DNA from: Vicingaceae bacterium
GTDB lineage: Bacteria; Bacteroidota; Bacteroidia; Flavobacteriales_E; Vicingaceae
DNA length: 64,000 nt
NCBI GenBank assembly: GCA_026003395.1
Contig: BPHE01000011.1
Span: 20,943 to 84,942 of the forward strand
Direction: 5' to 3'
A program made the position numbers and the translations under genes. This document shows, piece after piece, positions 50,301 through 57,900 of this stretch. Each line of letters begins with the position of its first letter. The first letter of the stretch is position 1. Below the pieces are notes generated by a model. It was not told the DNA's origin. It did no database searches and was given only the letters and a program-made list of their open reading frames with translations.

Positions 50301-51479
50301 ACTGTAAGCTGTGGAGGCAATTGTGACGGAACAGCCACAGCAACAGTAAGCGGCGGTACTCCGGGATATACATATCAATGGAATGACCCGCAAAATCAAA
50401 CTACACCAACTGCAACAAACCTTTGTGCCGGAAATTATTCGGTGACCGTCACCGACAATAATGGTTGTCAGGTTAGTGGCAATGTAAACATTACATCACC
50501 CGGCAATCTATCTATCGACAGCGTTCAAATACAACCCACATCTTGCAGCAGTATATGCGATGGTTCTGCCACTGTTTTTGTGTCAGGTGGCACAGCTCCA
50601 TATCAAATAACTTGGAGTAACGGAACAAATGGAAATACTGCCACAAACCTATGCCGATCGACCTATCAAATAACGGTAACAGATGCATCGGGCTGCACCA
50701 TTACTTCACAAATTCAGGTAGGCACATTATTGGATGTCATTGCTGACGCAGGCCGGGATACTGCCTACTGCGATGGTCAAGGTCCTGCAATTTTTGTGGC
50801 CAGTACCTTGAATGCAACCGTTTTTGCCTGGTATAGTTTACCTGGATTTGTACCCATCCATAACAATGACACATTAAACGTTTCCCCGGTAGGAGCCGGA
50901 TATCACTGTTTTGCTCTTATTGCCGAAAACGGCCTATGTAAGGATACAGATACGGTTTGTGTAAACATTAGACCCTTGCCATGGGTGGATGCCGGTCCCG
51001 ACAAAAACGTCATTGCAGGAAACAGCACTACAATTCAGGCAACTGCATCAGGAACCGGAATTTCTTATGTCTGGAGTCCAGACCAATGGCTTAACACCAA
51101 TAATGGGCCCGTTGTTATTTCGACTCCCGAACAGGATATAATGTACTATGTGACAGTCACCGATATGTATGGTTGTTCAAATATTGATTCGGTGAAAGTA
51201 AAAATTATTCCTAAAATTGTTTTTCCCGACGGCATTTCACCTAACGGAGACGGAAAAAATGATGTTTGGATCATTGACAATATTCATGAATATCCAAATA
51301 ATATTGTGGAAATTTACAACCGTTGGGGAGAACTTTTATTCAGAGCCCAGCCATATCAAAACAATTGGGATGGCACGTATAAAGGTAAACCACTACCTGT
51401 GGGAACATATTATTATATTATAAATTTAAACGAAGATGGCGCCGGAGTTTATACCGGTCCAATTACAATTGTCAGATAA
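41331..51479 (+). CDS. Giant SprB-repeat surface adhesin with type B T9SS domain
   Basis: 3382-residue secreted protein. Signal peptide about residues 1-27 (ending LYSQ). A beta-rich N-terminal domain follows (to about residue 240) that opens FYFTNRTGQWDNPENW, then about 38 SprB repeats of roughly 76 residues. Next come a PKD/Ig-like region (ADAGRDTAYCDGQ..., VDAGPDKNVIAGNST) and a type B sorting domain ending DGISPNGDGKND, NRWGELLF and ITIVR. Each repeat contains GGTPPYxxxW and NLCxGxYxVTVTDxNGC with four Cys. SprB proteins are gliding adhesins carried along the cell surface. ATG at 41331 follows a GTG at 41328. It is flanked by PorP/SprF genes on both sides. Confidence 0.93.
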   Translation: MNKYSYKLLFSFKLVILLIFCVSGLYSQRVFYFTNRTGQWDNPENWISDNNEKSLPGKEDIIVFHPKYFKKHTNSTIKMSKDIKINTLKIYVSNLHFIGEGSLHLKSLQNFGENNLFDIPSIIIENPDENELPVLENFQGKIILRTGDSFKPVYHWIFPEAELVFEKGLFVFNRVDIVCRKITVAKKAGLVLDNNRLYVQTINDDFKKIEQNNDSKIYFLNPGNQNSHLTNVNKISLEQYKLLTSVSVQNDTVCANSCIGSLTANINCTCNNGCSIDWIPGNPPGDGTPTIYNLCPGSYQIKVTDNCTGQNHYASATVVSYIPISIDTQTVINATCKDSCNGSISLTVVGSTFTYTFNWSTGFSETTSGTSSISNLCAGNYWVHVYDGVICDTVFYFTVNEPNYVDPNATGYMTLCFGSCDGTAVSNPTGGTPPYVSYQWNDPLNQTTSTATNLCPGTYTVTVTDANGCIGVDTVTILSPQNFNLDTIHVNVSCGGACDATIGVNVLSGGTPPYTHSWSNGANTPIISNLCPGVYSDTIRDANNCDTIVTFVVTEPAPLSIFTNVYPALCKGQCNGSAAAYVSGGTPPYSYNWSPGNMTTDSVSGLCAGQYIVNVTDANGCGISDTIIITEPDSVKPNPSFTNPTCPNVCNGSAVSNPTGGTPPYSYLWTPGNQTTQSINSLCSGTYYITVTDSKGCTGIDSVIITPPAPITIQLSTNNASCFGVCNGSAQITNISGGTPGYTWVWSPGGFTGNPFNNLCAGNYSVTVTDANGCQKSQNFTITAPSDITFNIIKNDVSCNGACNGSATITNISGGTPPYVSIQWSNGQNGPTATGLCTGSYTVTVTDANGCQKTMNVLINEPPAMNISFISSNVTCYGLCNGSINTTVTGGVAPYTYSWSPGGQNTPNISGLCAGWHILTVTDAFGCQRKDSVFISEPNQLNANATFTNVSCNGNCDGTATALPTGGTPPYTFLWTPGNQTTQSISNLCGGQYIVTVTDNNGCTDKDTVNIVNPQVLNVTTSQTAASCGSICNGTATANVSGGTPPYTFNWSNGQTGQTATNLCAGTYTVTVTDSNGCSKTDTVTINNLVTIQITADTITQACNGNCNGSATAVASGGVAPYTYYWLPPVNQNGPVATGLCPGTYTVQATDANGCTATGQITIPVAPTVLVNNPVITNPLCHGDCNGSINANTTGGTPPYSWSWSPGGQTTQSISNLCAGTYIVTTTDANNCQAKDTIVITQPDSLKITANVIQDVTCNGNCNGWIAINISGGISPYTITWNNGSNNDTITNLCPGIYTVTVTDANGCSKSASFTITQPTLLQGNILPVNPTCNGQCNGQAGAMISGGTPPYSYFWSPGGQTTQTITNLCAGNYSVFVQDQNGCSITLNTTLNNPSPITVTINGGDASCNGNCDGTASATVSGGTPPYNYSWSNGSTTSNISNLCPGTYFLTVTDANGCTGNANITITEPTNLSVTLSSTNETCNGSCNGSATATPSGGTPPYQFNWSNGATTSNISNLCPGTYTVTVTDANGCYFQGNVTIQPSSPIQPNATITQANCGACDGVISLSPSGGTPPYSYLWSPGGQTTSSISNLCAGVYSVTITDFSGCSQTFSFGVNNSNGPNGATITTNNATCYGSCDGNANAIAIGGTPPYTYQWNDPMNQTGSTALNLCAGSYFVTITDANGCIYNAPVQITQPDSLQAQFNNTNETCSGACDGTSTIIASGGNPPYTYSWSNGSTGSSVSGLCAGSYSVTVTDTKGCSKTFNTTISPGSTLIANVSFTNGTCSGSCNGSANVTPSGGTPPYSVLWSNGQSSLSINNLCAGTYTVTVTDANGCQATNSVTITEPSQIQANISTVNATCGVCDGSATVFPSGGTSPYSYNWNFGATTSSVNALCAGTYSVTITDANGCKDTFLVAISNNNGPSISINTNNASCNGVCNGSASVTINSGNGPFSYLWTPGNYTTPSVSGLCAGQYTIQVTDGSGCITTQTFTIGQPQPIQINLTTSPISCNGNCDGSIIPSVSGGTPPYSYNWNNGSTSPSLSGLCAGNYTLTVTDANGCVASASASLTQPNSLTIQMNATNVSCSGGCNGSATATPIGGTPPYNYQWSNGSTGQTATGLCAGVYTVTVTDANGCTATANINIGDGNPITITSNITSAACGQCNGSAVVNAAGGNGPPYSYYWSPIGTNGNSQNNLCPGSYTLTVTDNIGCSQNFIITINQSNGPLINAYADSVSCYGTCDGTAWVLISGGTPPFNIVWNNPGLSTNDTIFNQCAGTYSVVVQDNNGCISVDTVSISGPNPLSSSFSATNPLCNGDCNGSITANPSGGNGGYSFLWMPGNMTTSSISNLCAGSYTLILSDLKGCIDTFNYTLTQPAPMNINISTNPTSCDNTCNGTATAVVSGGTGPYSFNWSPGNITTNPAVNLCQGTYTLTVTDANGCIQTSSTNIAGPAPLQVTLNSTNPSCPGICNGSITANVTGGTGPYIYLWNNGLTTSTINNLCAGSYSVTITDANGCSTSASINLNSPGSINDNATLNQPLCGQCNGSISLNPQGGTGPYAYSWNTGQTSSSIANLCAGIYTVTITDQATGCSYNFTYYLNSQNGPQVSISKTDETCFNSCNGTATATVTGNGPFAYLWTPGGYTSSSVTNLCAGSYILQVTDINGCITYDTVTINTNQLQVSINNYQSPSCAGNCDGWATASASGGVPSYSYSWNPGGQTSQTANNLCGGTYTVQVTDQNGCSGNASVNLVSPQPLSVTLSVNNSLNCYNSCNGSILANVTGGTPPYTYTWSNGQTGNPVNNLCAGNYSVTVTDANGCTASANISLTAPNPILSNATLNNPLCGQCNGSITLNPSGGTPPYTYSWSNGSNAQNLINLCSGIYTVTITDSKGCNANFTFPLGNSNGPQITISKNDVLCYGDCNGSLTANVISGNGPFTYQWNPGAINSNTANNLCPGIYTITVTDANGCKTIQSDTIKAPDQLILQVSSTTVSCGGNCDGTATATVSGGTPGYTYQWNDPQNQTTPTATNLCAGNYSVTVTDNNGCQVSGNVNITSPGNLSIDSVQIQPTSCSSICDGSATVFVSGGTAPYQITWSNGTNGNTATNLCRSTYQITVTDASGCTITSQIQVGTLLDVIADAGRDTAYCDGQGPAIFVASTLNATVFAWYSLPGFVPIHNNDTLNVSPVGAGYHCFALIAENGLCKDTDTVCVNIRPLPWVDAGPDKNVIAGNSTTIQATASGTGISYVWSPDQWLNTNNGPVVISTPEQDIMYYVTVTDMYGCSNIDSVKVKIIPKIVFPDGISPNGDGKNDVWIIDNIHEYPNNIVEIYNRWGELLFRAQPYQNNWDGTYKGKPLPVGTYYYIINLNEDGAGVYTGPITIVR
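42066..50725 (+). repeat. Array of about 38 four-cysteine SprB repeats
   Basis: About 38 copies of a 76-codon unit, counted from the LCxGxY element. A typical unit has C-x-G-x-C-[ND]-G near its start, GGTPPY-x3-W in the middle, NLCAGTYTVTVTDANGC near the end and a short TITEP-like linker. The DNA copies are divergent rather than identical, so the array has not been homogenised recently. Confidence 0.92.
46005..50725 (+). repeat. Higher-order blocks of four (once five) SprB repeats
   Basis: In the distal half, every fourth repeat begins with a shortened CG-x-C-[DN]-G motif (units 18, 22, 26, 31 and 35 by my count; near 46009, 46917, 47815, 48954 and 49859). Each is closed by an [N/Q]-x-x-NGP linker before the next unit. 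Spacings are about 900 bases, one being about 1140. The pattern implies growth by duplication of a four-repeat block. Confidence 0.8.
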
Positions 51480-51488
51480 CTTTGTACA

Positions 51489-52385
51489 ATGAAACTTTGG
51501 TTGAAAATATCAATTCTATTTGCCGGTATATTGAATATTGTGATGGCTCAGCAATTACCTCAATATTCTCAATTCATGTTTAACAAATATGCCATTCATT
51601 CGGGATTTTCTTTGATTGAACCATATTGGGAAGCACGATCCAATCATCGCTATCAATGGGAAAGAATAACCGATGGTCCAAGAACATACACGTTAAGCAT
51701 TTATGGACCCAATAAGAAACAAAACATGGGGTTTGGATTATTGTTGTTTACCGACTTTACCGGGCCAACAAGACGGTCAGGCATTCAAACATCTTACAAT
51801 TATGCTTTAAAGTTATCCGGAGATTGGCGGCTTATTTTTTCTGCCCAGGCGGGCATTTTGCAGTTTATGATAGACGGATCTAAAATTACTCTGCGTGATG
51901 AAAATGACCCATTGATTACCAATGGTGTTCAAGCAACTGTTGTTCCCGACATCGGATCAGGTCTTTTGTTGCATCATCAAAATAAATTTTATTTAGGAAT
52001 TTCAGCACCTCAAATCATTCGCAATAAAATTAAATTTTTTAAAGATGGGCCCAATCCCACAGGCCGGCTCGAACGCCATTTTTATAGTATAGTTGGATAT
52101 CTTTGGGATTTGTCTGATGATTTTTCCATTGAGCCAAATCTATTGTTGAAATATGTCGAACCTGTGGAATTACAATGGGAACCATCTATGCGGTTTATAT
52201 ATAAAAAAGAATACTGGATAGGTGCTTCTTATCGATATCAAGACGCCATTGCAGCATACCTGGGCTTTTGGGTTAGAAAAACTTTTTTATTTGGATATTC
52301 CTATGATTATCCTGTATCAAACATTAGAAATTATTCTACAGGAACACATGAAGTCATGTTAGGAATTAAATTTATTCGTGAATAA
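51489..52385 (+). CDS. PorP/SprF-family outer-membrane protein
   Basis: Second PorP/SprF-type protein of the cluster, 298 residues. The signal peptide ends IVMAQ, and the family opening QLPQYSQFMFNKYAIHSG follows. Strands include GFGLLLFTDFTGPTRRSG and EPNLLLKYVEPVELQWEP, and the C-terminus is GTHEVMLGIKFIRE. It starts nine bases after the giant adhesin stop, an arrangement that matches sprB-sprF of F. johnsoniae, so the adhesin is its most likely client. It differs clearly from the PorP upstream of the adhesin, so the two are not a recent duplication. Confidence 0.9.
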   Translation: MKLWLKISILFAGILNIVMAQQLPQYSQFMFNKYAIHSGFSLIEPYWEARSNHRYQWERITDGPRTYTLSIYGPNKKQNMGFGLLLFTDFTGPTRRSGIQTSYNYALKLSGDWRLIFSAQAGILQFMIDGSKITLRDENDPLITNGVQATVVPDIGSGLLLHHQNKFYLGISAPQIIRNKIKFFKDGPNPTGRLERHFYSIVGYLWDLSDDFSIEPNLLLKYVEPVELQWEPSMRFIYKKEYWIGASYRYQDAIAAYLGFWVRKTFLFGYSYDYPVSNIRNYSTGTHEVMLGIKFIRE

Positions 52386-52411
52386 ATTCTGAAATTTTTA
52401 AAAACAAGTTT

Positions 52412-52419
52412 TATATTTG
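52412..52419 (+). promoter_or_regulatory. Bacteroidota -7 promoter element before lipoprotein gene
   Basis: TATATTTG matches TAnnTTTG and lies 12 bases before the ATG of the next gene, implying a very short leader. Confidence 0.5.
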
Positions 52420-52431
52420 CCAAAATTTACT

Positions 52432-52995
52432 ATGATTCACTCTGTCAAGATATTACACATACTTTTTCTCATTTCCGGATTGTTGCTATTTAGTTGTGGC
52501 GACGATAAAACAACCAGCAACAGTGACCAAACCGGAGATTCGCTACTGCCTCACCACATGATTGTGGATCTTTCACCTTATGGATTTTTAGCCACCATTC
52601 AAATCCCTGATACTACCATTGGACTGCCTGAACTTAATGAAACCAATTGGGGCGCTTTGGAAATAAGAGTAGGGAGAAATTACGGCATTTCCATACAATC
52701 AGGCGAAGGAAACATGGAGCTCTTGAAGAAAGACCTGAAAGAAGATCTTGTTTTTACCAATGAAATTATTGCAGAAACCCCAAATTCCATTATTTACAAA
52801 AAAACCATTAAAAATACTGACATTAAACCTCTCTATCACTTTTTCTATTTCGACACCATCGATGGCTACATTGTAGAAATCAAAAGTTTAGAGCTCGAGG
52901 AATATACCTTAAAAGATGTTGAAAAAATGCTGGAATCGGCCAAAACCCTTAAAGAGAAGAAAAGAATTTCAGAAAATAAACCTCTTCAACAATAA
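52432..52995 (+). CDS. Lipoprotein of unknown function
   Basis: I do not recognise the family. 187-residue product: the ATG (MIHSVKILHIL) gives a signal peptide with lipobox LLFSC, followed by an Asp/Ser/Thr-rich spacer (GDDKTTSNSDQTGDS). A folded domain with GLPELNETNWGALEIRVG and YHFFYFDTIDGYIVEIKS follows, and the tail is charged and helical. An in-frame TTG at 52417 would start upstream of the -7 element's end and is unlikely. It lies alone between PorP and the convergent DUF1572 gene. Confidence 0.75.
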   Translation: MIHSVKILHILFLISGLLLFSCGDDKTTSNSDQTGDSLLPHHMIVDLSPYGFLATIQIPDTTIGLPELNETNWGALEIRVGRNYGISIQSGEGNMELLKKDLKEDLVFTNEIIAETPNSIIYKKTIKNTDIKPLYHFFYFDTIDGYIVEIKSLELEEYTLKDVEKMLESAKTLKEKKRISENKPLQQ

Positions 52996-53029
52996 ATTGT
53001 TCCCGGCAACCTTTTTAAATGTTTTTCAA

Positions 53030-53587
53030 TTATCGTAAATCATCTGTGAAAAAACCTTTGTGTTTTCCTTTAGAAAATTTTTGTTTATTAAATTCATCCG
53101 ATTTTCCCTTAGGAATAGACAAACTTTCCCATTGTTGACCTTTGATTATTTTGCCAATATAAACTATTTGCCCAATATGATAAGCATAATGCGTCAACTG
53201 CCTGTTAATTGCTTCAATGATAGTATGTTCTTGATTTCTGATATAAACCTTTGTATAAAAATTACTTTCATTTATACTCTCTAAGGCATCAAACAGACAT
53301 TCCCATCCCTCATTCCATTTGTTCAATAACTCATCTTTTGATTTAATAACGGGTTCAAATTCATTGTCTCTTTTTCTCCATACTTTTTCACCATCACTTG
53401 TTAAAAAATCTGTCCATCTTGATAACATATTTCCCCATAGGTGATTCACTATAATGGCTATGGAATTAGAATCAGAGTTATATTGCCAAAATAAATCTTT
53501 TTCTTCTAATTGACGAATCGTTTTTTCACCAAGGGATCGATAATATTCAAATTGTTTTTTAACGCTAAATAAATAATTATTGATCAT
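53030..53587 (-). CDS. DUF1572 / DinB-like protein
   Basis: Cytosolic protein of 185 residues with the four-helix DinB/YfiT-like layout. SNSIAIIVNHLWGNMLSRWTDF and LTHYAYHIGQIVYIGKI carry the His residues that bind metal in related proteins. GEKVWRKRDNEFEP lies between them. DinB-like proteins include thiol-dependent S-transferases, but this family has no known substrate. The start at 53587 (MINNYLF) is preferred to 53608, which would increase overlap with the SiaC-like gene upstream. Confidence 0.82.
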   Translation of the reverse strand: MINNYLFSVKKQFEYYRSLGEKTIRQLEEKDLFWQYNSDSNSIAIIVNHLWGNMLSRWTDFLTSDGEKVWRKRDNEFEPVIKSKDELLNKWNEGWECLFDALESINESNFYTKVYIRNQEHTIIEAINRQLTHYAYHIGQIVYIGKIIKGQQWESLSIPKGKSDEFNKQKFSKGKHKGFFTDDLR

Positions 53588-53993
53588 CCTTATTATGATA
53601 GAAATCAAAAATAAACTCCTTAACAGAAATCATTTCTATTGGGAGCTTGGTTAATTTTCCGAACATTTCTCCTTGTTCTTCCATGTCCGGATCATCTTCT
53701 TCGTAATACCAATTAATTTTTATATCCAATCCTTTTTGTTTCAAAATTGACAATTGATTGAAAATCTCCATCAATGCTTTGGAAGTACTCGTATTGAAAT
53801 ATTCCAATTGAATATTCAGTGTGGTTGTAGATCTGGGATTTTTAATATATTCTTGAATCCATTGAAATAAAGGTTCGTAAACCTGGGATACATTTTCGGG
53901 TAATGACCGCCCTTTAATCTCAATTAATCCCTTTTCTTCGTCGGCAATAATCAATGGAGATTTATAAGTTGGGTCTATCTTTAAATTTGGCAT
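53577..53993 (-). CDS. SiaC-family regulatory phosphoprotein (DUF1987)
   Basis: 138-residue cytosolic protein of the DUF1987 family. Signatures are SPLIIADEEKGLIEIKGRSLPENVS and LNIQLEYFNTSTSKALMEIF; KINWYYEEDDPDMEEQGE is near the end. In Pseudomonas aeruginosa SiaC is phosphorylated by SiaB on a Thr and dephosphorylated by the SpoIIE phosphatase SiaA; the Thr-Ser stretch of FNTSTSK is the matching position. No SiaB-like kinase is in this window, but a HAMP-SpoIIE phosphatase is encoded at 10.1-11.9 kb. Neighbours are DUF1572 (short overlap) and the universal stress protein. Confidence 0.85.
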   Translation of the reverse strand: MPNLKIDPTYKSPLIIADEEKGLIEIKGRSLPENVSQVYEPLFQWIQEYIKNPRSTTTLNIQLEYFNTSTSKALMEIFNQLSILKQKGLDIKINWYYEEDDPDMEEQGEMFGKLTKLPIEMISVKEFIFDFYHNKDDQ

Positions 53994-54002
53994 ATGATAA
54001 AT

Positions 54003-54831
54003 TTATGAAAATAATACGCTTGTAGCCAAAAACTCCTGGGTTGGGTTCATAATCAATACCGGAATCATTGGATCATTGGCGATGATCATTTGCTCATCTC
54101 CACCACCTAAAACACCGGGTACAAACATTTGATCGGGGGAACTGATAATGGCAATCAAACTATTCTCAAATTTAGCAGCATAACGAATAACATATTTTGC
54201 AAATTTGATATCGTCTTCGGCATATTGAATATCGTATTCAACTCCTTTTTCTTCAAGGTAATTTTTGGCAAAAGCCAAATCCAGATTTAATTTTGATTGG
54301 AGAAATTCATCGTCTTCTTTGGGAATGACTATATGCACCTTCGCGTTGAAATGCTTTGCCATATTTGATACAATAGTCAATTTTTGTTTTGTTTCTTCCG
54401 AATAATCGATTGGGGTAATAATATGCTTGTAATCTCCCTGATACTTTTTCTCTTGAACCACCACAAAAGGCACCTTTGAGTGAGTAATAACCCTTAAGGC
54501 ATTCGATCCAACAATATACTGAATTCCTCTCATTCCGTGTGTGCCCATCACTATCAACCTGGCATTAATTTCGGCAGCCACATCTCCAATATCATCAAAG
54601 ATATTACCGATTCTTATTATCGGATGTATGTTGATATTGTATTTTTTTTGATATTCTTGAGCCAATGCATCCAACTTTGGAGATATTTTTTCAACCTCTT
54701 TTTGTGAACCAACAATATGCAACAAAAAAACTTCTCCGTTAAATTTTCTTGCAATTTTCACTGCATGGTCCACAGCTGCATCGGCAACACCGGTAAAATC
54801 CGTTGGAACTAATAACTTTATACTTGCTCAT
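54003..54831 (-). CDS. Tandem universal stress protein (apparent +1 base near start)
   Basis: Two UspA domains in one chain, about 275 residues. The first has LLVPTDFTGVADAAVDHAVKIA, with the ATP-site Asp, and GTHGMRGIQYIVGSNALRV, a complete G-x2-G-x9-G ATP motif. The second is more divergent (ITPIDYSEETKQKL, ending near VPVLIMNP). Only an internal GTG at 54773 opens this frame cleanly, but the DNA upstream still encodes the conserved first strand in the same frame. An ATG at 54829-54831 is one base out of frame; removing the T at 54828 (A on the coding strand) would give MASIKLLVPTDFT. Either the consensus has an extra base or a natural frameshift is present. Confidence 0.8.
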
Positions 54832-54854
54832 AAAAATTTATTTTTTGCATTACG

Positions 54855-54862
54855 CGAAAATA
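54855..54862 (-). promoter_or_regulatory. Possible -7 element for the universal stress gene
   Basis: On the minus strand the sequence reads TATTTTCG, one base from TAnnTTTG, about 24 bases before the ATG at 54831. Weak on its own. Confidence 0.3.
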
Positions 54863-54994
54863 ACAAACTTTTTTATGTTTTCCTCTTAATCAATGAATAT
54901 TTGTTAAAACGCCTTTGTCTTTGTTTAAAATTTTATTTTTCATTATGAAACAATACAAAATTTTATTTCGTATAAACTAATAAAACAAAATTTT

Positions 54995-57900
54995 ATGAAA
55001 GCAAGATTATATATTATTTCTATTTTATTTTACTTGTGTCGCTTTTATAAAATCTGAATATCTTCTAGCTTCACATGCACAAGGCAGTGATATAACATAT
55101 ACTTGTTTGGGCAATAATCAATATCAGATTACTGTGGCCTTCTATAGAGATTGTGCGGGTGCAAATGCCCCCAACAGCATAAATCTTAATGTGAATTCTG
55201 CTTCATGTAATCAAAACTTCAACATCACGTTAAATAAGGTTCCGGGGACAGGCATAGAAATTTCCCAGATTTGTAATTCTTTAACGACAACCTGTAATGG
55301 GGGCAATTATCCCGGTGTGCAGGAATACAAATACACAGGTGTTGTTACGCTACCCATGTTTTGCAATGATTGGACATTTTCTTATACATTATGTTGCAGA
55401 AACAATGCCATTAACACCATCCAAAATCCCGGAGGGCAATCTATCTATGTAAGTGCCATGGTAAATAATTTGGATTTCCCATGCAACAATTCTCCACAAT
55501 TTTCAAACCCTCCATTGTCATATCCTTGTGTGGGACAAACCACCTGTTTTAACCACGGTGCCAACGATCCTGATAATGATTCTTTGGTTTATTCTTTGGT
55601 TGCTCCTCAAACCGGTCCAAATACAACCGTCACATATATTAACCCTTATACAGCACAGCAACCTCTTCCTTCCAATCCTCCTGTAACCATCAACCCTGTT
55701 ACCGGTGATATCTGTATGTCTCCCACAATGCAAATCGTAACCGTAGTTGCGGTTAGAGTCGAAGAATGGAAAGATGGGAAATTAAAAGGACGGGTACAAC
55801 GGGATATACAAATACGGAGTGTTAACTGCAATAATACCAACCCAACATTGCTTGGAATAAATGGTGCCGGAAAATTTACCGATACAATCTGTGCCGGTAT
55901 TTTAAATACCTTTCAAATTCCATCTTTTGACCCGGATGCCAATCAAATAGTCACCATGACATGGAACAATGGGATAACCGGAGCAACTTTCACAGTAAAC
56001 AATAACCCCAACCCAACAGGTACATTTTCTTGGACTCCCTCGTATAATCAAATTTCCAACCAACCCTATTGTTTCACTGTAACCGTCAAAGACAATGCCT
56101 GCCCTTTTAATGGTACGCAAACATTTTCATTTTGCCTTTATGTCAAAGGATTTCAAGTGCAAACAACAACTACCCCTGCCAATTGCGGTGCTTCAAACGG
56201 TACAGCCACAGCCATTGTTACGGGAGGGTCTGCCCCTTTTACTTACCAATGGTCAAATCAGGGTTCAAACAGCGGTCCGACAGCATATGGTTTACAAGCA
56301 GGAACATATACCGTTACGGTAACCGATGCATCCGGATGCAGCTATACACAACAAGCCACTGTAAATCAAGGAGCTTCACCGGGTAATATCAATATAATAT
56401 CCACCAATGTTTCTTGTCATGGTGGATCAAATGGATCAGCTTTTGCTCAGGTTAATGGTGGCCAACCACCATATACTTACCTGTGGAGCACGGGAGCTAC
56501 TTCGGCCGGAATAAATGGACTTCCTGCCGGCACTTATTGGGTAACCGTTACGACCAACCAGGGTTGCACTAAATCTGACACGGTTGTCATTACGCAACCC
56601 GATCCATTAATAGCCAATGCAAATACTACAGCAGCGCTTTGTTATGGAAGCAATACAGGATGGGCTCAAATAGCTGTTTCCGGAGGCACGCCTCCTTATC
56701 AATATGCTTTGGGAACAGGCAATTATTCAGGCAATAATCAATTCAACAACCTTTCTGCCGGAAATTATACATATTCGGTTAAAGATGCCAATGGCTGTAT
56801 TATCACTCAAAGTTTTTCAATTACGCAACCTTCCGATATTTCAGCAAACGTTTTTACTTCTGATGTAAATTGTTTCGGCGGAAATGACGGAAGTGCCACT
56901 ATTTCTACATCCGGAGGAACTCCACCATATACTTATCAATGGAATACAACACCTCCGCAATCCGGCAATAATATCGGCAATCTACAGGCCGGGAACTATT
57001 CTGTGACGGTCCATGACAACAACGGCTGCCAAAAAACTTTCAATTTTACCATTAACCAACCCCCGGCACTTTCTGTCAATTTAGATTCCATGCAACACGT
57101 AAAATGTTTTGGTGGTAACGATGGATGGATAGCAACCCATGCTTCAGGTGGAGTAGGACCTTATCAATATCAATGGAATACTTCCCCTGTTCAAAATTCA
57201 AATTTTGCATCTTCATTAAATGCCGGAAGTTATATTATCACCATTACCGATGCCAATAATTGCTCTGTCTCAGACACCATAACGATTACAGAGCCCTCTC
57301 CATTGAATGGGCAAATTTCTCAAATTTCCAATGCTTCTTGTTTTGGATACTCAAATGGCGCTGCATTAGTTAATGCTACGGGTGGTACTCCTCCCTACTC
57401 ATATCTATGGAATACCAATCCCATTCAAAATACCAACCAACTGCAAAACGTGCCGGCAGGAAACTACACCGTAACCATTACCGATAGTAATCATTGTACC
57501 ACTCAATTACAAGTCAGTATACAACACCCTGATCCCCTTCAAATTTATGCTTATCCTTACAATGACACTATTTGTCCGGGACAAAACATTACTTTATCGG
57601 CCAATGGAACGGGAGGAACAATGCCTTACAACATACTTTGGTCAAATGGATATGCCGGAAATAGTTTAAACATAAGCCCGTTACAATCAACCCAATTTTT
57701 CGCTACAATTACAGATGCAAACGGTTGTGCCGGTGATACGGCTTATTACAAAATTTTTGTCAATGATATTCAAAATGTCGGTATCGATATAACAGGCAAA
57801 AATGAAATTTGTTTGAATGATTCGGTTATATTGACTGCTGTTTTACACAATTCTGTAGGGAATTATTGGTATGCATGGCAGTCAGATAATGGGAATTTCA

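Noticed and set aside
42066..50725. Regularly spaced DNA repeats that could be read as a CRISPR-like array
   Set aside because: Units are about 228 bases, all lie in one open reading frame, and diverge by codon-level substitutions; this is a protein repeat (SprB).
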